Source: Anderseniella sp. (lineage in GTDB: Bacteria > Pseudomonadota > Alphaproteobacteria > Rhizobiales > Aestuariivirgaceae). Taken from it: a stretch of DNA of 64,000 nucleotides. Of the stretch, positions 61,067-64,000 are shown in pieces; position 1 is the first letter of the stretch, and each line of letters begins with the position of its first letter. The DNA lies in contig JANQOK010000016.1 of assembly GCA_028289645.1 (NCBI GenBank), positions 1-64,000 of the forward strand, in the 5' to 3' direction. The notes under the pieces are model-generated. The model saw only the letters and a program-made list of their open reading frames with translations. It was not told the origin of the DNA and searched no databases. Position numbers and translations under genes: made by a program.

Positions 61067-62263
61067 ATGGCGGAGGTTCCCAATACGGGGCCCTTGAAGG
61101 GCATGAAGGTCATCGAGATGGCGCACATCATGGCAGGCCCCGTGACCGGCCTGATGCTGGCCGACATGGGCGCCGACGTGATCAAGGTGGAACGGCCCAA
61201 CGGCGATGACACGCGCCGCTTCCTGCCGCCGGATATCGAGGGTGAGTCGGCGGCCTTCATGATGATGAACCGCAACAAGCGCGGCATCCGCCTGGACCTC
61301 AAGACCGAAGCCGGCAAGGCGGCACTGATCCGGCTCATCGAGCAGGCCGACTGCCTGATCGAGAATTACCGCCATGACACCATGGAGAAACTCGGGCTCG
61401 GCTATGACGAGCTGAAGAAAATCAATCCGGGCCTGATCTACTGCGAGATCTCCGGCTTCGGCCGCACCGGGCCGTATCGCGAGCGCGGCGGCTTCGACCT
61501 GATCGCCCAGGGCATGTCGGGACTGATGTCGATTACCGGCGAGGCCCCCGGCAGGCCGCCGGTCAAGGTCGGTGCGCCGGTGTCCGACATCACCGCCGGC
61601 ATCCTGGGCGCCATGGGCTGTGCGGCCGCCTATGCCCACAAGCTGAAGACCGGCGAGGGCCAGAGGGTTGACACATCGCTGTTCGAAGCCGGCATCACCC
61701 ACACCTACTGGCAGTCGGCGATCTGTTTCGCCACCGGCACCGCGCCCGGACCCATGGGTTCGGCGCATCCACTGAATGCACCCTATGAAGCGTTCAGGAC
61801 TGCAGACGGTTGGCTCAACCTAGGCGCGGCCAACCAGACCAATTGGGAGCGCATGCTGAAGGTGATTGATGCAGAGCACCTGGCTGAAAACCCGAGCTTT
61901 GCCAGCAACCGCACCCGGATGGAAAACAGGGCCGAGCTGGCCGAGGCGCTTGCGCCCTATTTCAAGCCCGAGACCACGCAGCATTGGCTCGAGGCGCTGG
62001 AAGCAGCGGGCGTGCCCGCCGGTCCGGTATTGGCAATCGATGACATGCACGCCGATCCGCAGACCATCGCCCGCGACATGGTGCCGGAAGTCGACCACCC
62101 GGTGGCCGGCACAGTGAAAACCATCGGCGCGCCGGTGAAATTCCACGGCACGCCTGCCGGCGTCAAACGCCCTGCCCCGCTGCTGGGTGAACACACCGAG
62201 GAGGTGCTGGCAGAGGCCGGGTTCTCGGCCGACGAGATCAAGGCTGTTCTAAAAGGTGACTGA
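61067..62263 (+). CDS. Class III CoA-transferase (CaiB/BaiF family)
   Basis: A 398-residue CoA-transferase: GPLKGMKVIEMAHIMAGPVTGLMLADMGADVIKVERPNGDD, MMMNRNKRGIRLDLKT, LIYCEISGFGRTGPYRERGGFDLIAQGMSGLMSITG, and VGAPVSDITAGILGAMG with the catalytic aspartate. These enzymes exchange CoA between carboxylic acids such as succinate, oxalate, carnitine, citramalate or mesaconate. It follows the crotonase gene by 6 bases and closes the operon. The acid it activates is presumably the substrate brought in by the TRAP transporter. Confidence 0.93.
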   Translation: MAEVPNTGPLKGMKVIEMAHIMAGPVTGLMLADMGADVIKVERPNGDDTRRFLPPDIEGESAAFMMMNRNKRGIRLDLKTEAGKAALIRLIEQADCLIENYRHDTMEKLGLGYDELKKINPGLIYCEISGFGRTGPYRERGGFDLIAQGMSGLMSITGEAPGRPPVKVGAPVSDITAGILGAMGCAAAYAHKLKTGEGQRVDTSLFEAGITHTYWQSAICFATGTAPGPMGSAHPLNAPYEAFRTADGWLNLGAANQTNWERMLKVIDAEHLAENPSFASNRTRMENRAELAEALAPYFKPETTQHWLEALEAAGVPAGPVLAIDDMHADPQTIARDMVPEVDHPVAGTVKTIGAPVKFHGTPAGVKRPAPLLGEHTEEVLAEAGFSADEIKAVLKGD

Positions 62264-62301
62264 CTGACGCGTCGAGCGGCGTAAGTGACCCACCCACAAT
62301 C

Positions 62302-62389
62302 GTCATTCCAGCGAAGGCTGGAATCCATCTCTCGGCACGCACCGGGCATTCAACTCGTGTTGGACCCCAGCCTTCGCTGGGGTGACGAG
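62302..62389. repeat. Bimeric REP-like element, copy 1
   Basis: Two perfect 8-bp stem hairpins face each other: ATTCCAGC/GCTGGAAT with loop GAAG (62305-62324), and ACCCCAGC/GCTGGGGT with loop CTTC (62364-62383), joined by about 39 bases. It lies in the intergenic space before the DegT-type gene and may also act as a transcript 3' end for the CoA-transferase operon. Confidence 0.88.
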
Positions 62390-62511
62390 TATATTAACTT
62401 CTCCCACTCCAGACTGACCGCCTGATGCTCCGGGTCCTTTCGGCTTTGGCACCACATCAATTTGCCGCTGGCGCTTGCGCCAACCTGCTGTTTCGGCACT
62501 ATGCTGGGATC

Positions 62512-63705
62512 ATGACAGACACCTTCACTGGCAGTTTCACCCAGCAGGAACCGATCCCCGATGACGCTATCGAGCGCGCCGTCGAGATCATGCGCTCCGG
62601 CCGCCTGCACCGCTACAATACCGGGCCCGGCGAAACCTCCGAGACCGCGTTGCTGGAGCAGGATTATGCCACCTATATGGGTGTCGACTACTGCCTGGCG
62701 GTCACCTCCGGCGGCTATGCCCTGACCACCGCACTGAGGGCTTTCGGCCTGCAGCCCGGCGAGGCGGTGCTGACCAACGGCTTTACCCTGGCGCCGGTGC
62801 CCGGCTCCATCGCCGGTGCCGGCGGGCACCCGGTGCTGGTCGAGGTCACCGAAGACCTAGTCATCGACCTGGATGACCTGGCAAAGAAGATAAAGTCCAG
62901 CAAGGCACGGGTGCTGATGCTGTCGCACATGCGCGGCCATATCTGCGACATGGATGCGCTGATGGCGATCTGCAACGAGGCCAACGTCGCGGTGATCGAG
63001 GACTGCGCCCACACCATGGGCGCGTCCTGGGCCGGGGTGAAATCCGGCCTGCACGGCATTGCCGCGTGCTATTCCACCCAGACCTACAAGCACATGAACT
63101 CCGGCGAAGGCGGCTTCCTGGTCTCCGAGGACGCGGAACTGATGGCGCGGGCCACCATCCTGTCGGGCTCCTACATGCTGTATGGCCGCCACCTGGCCTC
63201 GCCGCCGGAAGACGTGTTCCGAAAAATCCGGTTGGAGACGCCAAACTGCTCCGGGCGCCTGGACAATCTGCGCGCCAGCCTGCTGCGCCCGCAGCTGAAG
63301 CTGCTCGATGGAAACTGCCGGCGCTGGAACGAACAGTATGACGCCATGGCCAGCGAGCTGTCCTACGTGCCCTATGTGCGCCTGCCGCACCGGCCCGACA
63401 AGGAACAGTTCGTCGCCAGCTCGTTTCAGTTCAACGTGCCGACGTTCACGGTCGAGCAGATCGACAAGCTGCTGAAAACCACGGCGGCGCGCGGAGTTGA
63501 GCTGAAATGGTTCGGCGCCGACGAGCCGGTGGCCTTCACCTCGCGCCATGACAGCTGGACCTACGCCGGCAACCAGTCGCTGCCGAAGACGGACGAGGTG
63601 CTGTCGACGCTGATCGACATGCGTCTGCCGCTGACCTTCTCGCTCGACGACTGCCACCTGATCGGCCGCATCATCCGCGAGTGTGTGCTGGCGGCGAGGA
63701 GTTAG
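62512..63705 (+). CDS. DegT/DnrJ/EryC1/StrS-type PLP aminotransferase
   Basis: A 397-residue fold-type I PLP enzyme of the sugar aminotransferase family: RYNTGPGETSETALLEQDYATYMGVDYCLAVTSGGYALTTALRAFG, VLTNGFTLAPVPGSIAGAGGHPVLVEV, VAVIEDCAHTMGASW, and the PLP lysine in YSTQTYKHMNSGEGGFLV. Such enzymes normally aminate nucleotide-linked keto-sugars, but no sugar-nucleotide genes are nearby and many relatives act on other substrates. It is flanked on both sides by inverted copies of a REP-like element. The ATG at 62512 is chosen from family alignment. Confidence 0.88.
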   Translation: MTDTFTGSFTQQEPIPDDAIERAVEIMRSGRLHRYNTGPGETSETALLEQDYATYMGVDYCLAVTSGGYALTTALRAFGLQPGEAVLTNGFTLAPVPGSIAGAGGHPVLVEVTEDLVIDLDDLAKKIKSSKARVLMLSHMRGHICDMDALMAICNEANVAVIEDCAHTMGASWAGVKSGLHGIAACYSTQTYKHMNSGEGGFLVSEDAELMARATILSGSYMLYGRHLASPPEDVFRKIRLETPNCSGRLDNLRASLLRPQLKLLDGNCRRWNEQYDAMASELSYVPYVRLPHRPDKEQFVASSFQFNVPTFTVEQIDKLLKTTAARGVELKWFGADEPVAFTSRHDSWTYAGNQSLPKTDEVLSTLIDMRLPLTFSLDDCHLIGRIIRECVLAARS

Positions 63706-63745
63706 AACATCGCTCATTCAGTCTGCAAAAAAGGAGTTTACTTCC

Positions 63746-63833
63746 CTCGTCACCCCAGCGAAGGCTGGGGTCCGATACGAGTTGACTGTCGGGCACCTGC
63801 CGAGAGATGGATTCCAGCCTTCGCTGGAATGAC
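63746..63833. repeat. Bimeric REP-like element, copy 2 (inverted)
   Basis: The same element as at 62.3 kb in reverse orientation: ACCCCAGC/GCTGGGGT with loop GAAG (63752-63771), then ATTCCAGC/GCTGGAAT with loop CTTC (63811-63830). The 39-base linker is largely conserved, for example CCATCTCTCGGCA and CAACTCGT on the reverse strand. Confidence 0.88.
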
Positions 63834-63854
63834 CGCAGAAGGATCAACTCCACG

Positions 63855-64000
63855 ATGACACTCAAACGCGTTGCCATGGAATTCGGCATGGGTACCGACC
63901 TACACGGCATGGACTATACCAAGGCGGCAGTGCGGGCGCTGAAGGACGCGCTGTGGCACAATTCGCTCAGCATGGCGGACGCGTTCGGGTTTCCGCGCGA
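63855..64000 (+). CDS. Lin0512 family protein, N-terminal part (runs off the window)
   Basis: The first 48 or so residues read LKRVAMEFGMGTDLHGMDYTKAAVRALKDALWHNSLSMADAFGF. They match the start of the Lin0512 family of short conserved proteins (about 115 residues, unknown function). The frame is open to the edge. The start ATG follows the REP-like element by about 20 bases. Confidence 0.8.
   Translation, partial: MTLKRVAMEFGMGTDLHGMDYTKAAVRALKDALWHNSLSMADAFGFPR

Overview
The window looks like chromosomal DNA from a heterotrophic alphaproteobacterium, probably of the Hyphomicrobiales. The base composition is GC-rich. The gene order hom-glpX-recJ is familiar from that order, and the metabolic content fits: class I PHA synthase, several TRAP transporters, aerobic phenylacetate catabolism, and histidine degradation through HutF. 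No plasmid, phage or transposase gene was recognised. The assignment rests on gene content and order, not on a marker-gene tree.

Layout. 0-3 kb: a gene tail, a terminator, a repeat-rich intergenic stretch, a DUF2161 nuclease-fold protein, a sirtuin, glyoxalase I, a SnoaL-like protein and tRNA-Glu(UUC). 3-5.4 kb: two tandem paralogous outer-membrane proteins, each behind the same 18-bp dyad. 5.4-9.5 kb: recJ, glpX and hom on the minus strand. 9.7-14.5 kb: an SDR, then an Lrp/AsnC regulator divergent from arginase, CtlX and ornithine cyclodeaminase (arginine and citrulline to ornithine to proline), then a DHFR-like protein. 14.6-19.2 kb: phaC, a DUF3775 protein, an old-yellow-enzyme and argC. 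19.4-24 kb: a kinase-like protein, an EF-hand protein and a small glycan-type cassette (glycosyltransferase, methyltransferase, ParB-like protein).

24.5-31.8 kb holds glcFED and a TRAP transporter. The transporter reads on from hutI-hutH-hutU (31.8-36.3 kb), and hutF-hutC diverge from hutI across a compact promoter-operator. 38.4-44.8 kb: a class IV aminotransferase, then paaX and paaABCDE with a VOC gene and a DUF3291 gene inserted between paaA and paaB. 44.9-52.3 kb: an FAD amine-oxidase-like protein, an acetyltransferase, a fused double-barrel outer-membrane protein, a TPR-sulfotransferase and a LysR/SbtA-like pair.

52.4-62.3 kb is the most coherent unassigned unit. An FAD/Fe-S 2-hydroxyacid dehydrogenase and its GntR-FCD regulator diverge from a six-gene operon: a glyoxylate-type aminotransferase, TRAP dctPQM, a crotonase-fold protein lacking both hydratase glutamates, and a class III CoA-transferase. 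A palindrome sits inside the shared promoter. It looks like a complete import-oxidise-transaminate-activate pathway for an unidentified acid. The window closes with a DegT-type aminotransferase framed by inverted copies of a bimeric REP element and the start of a Lin0512-family gene.
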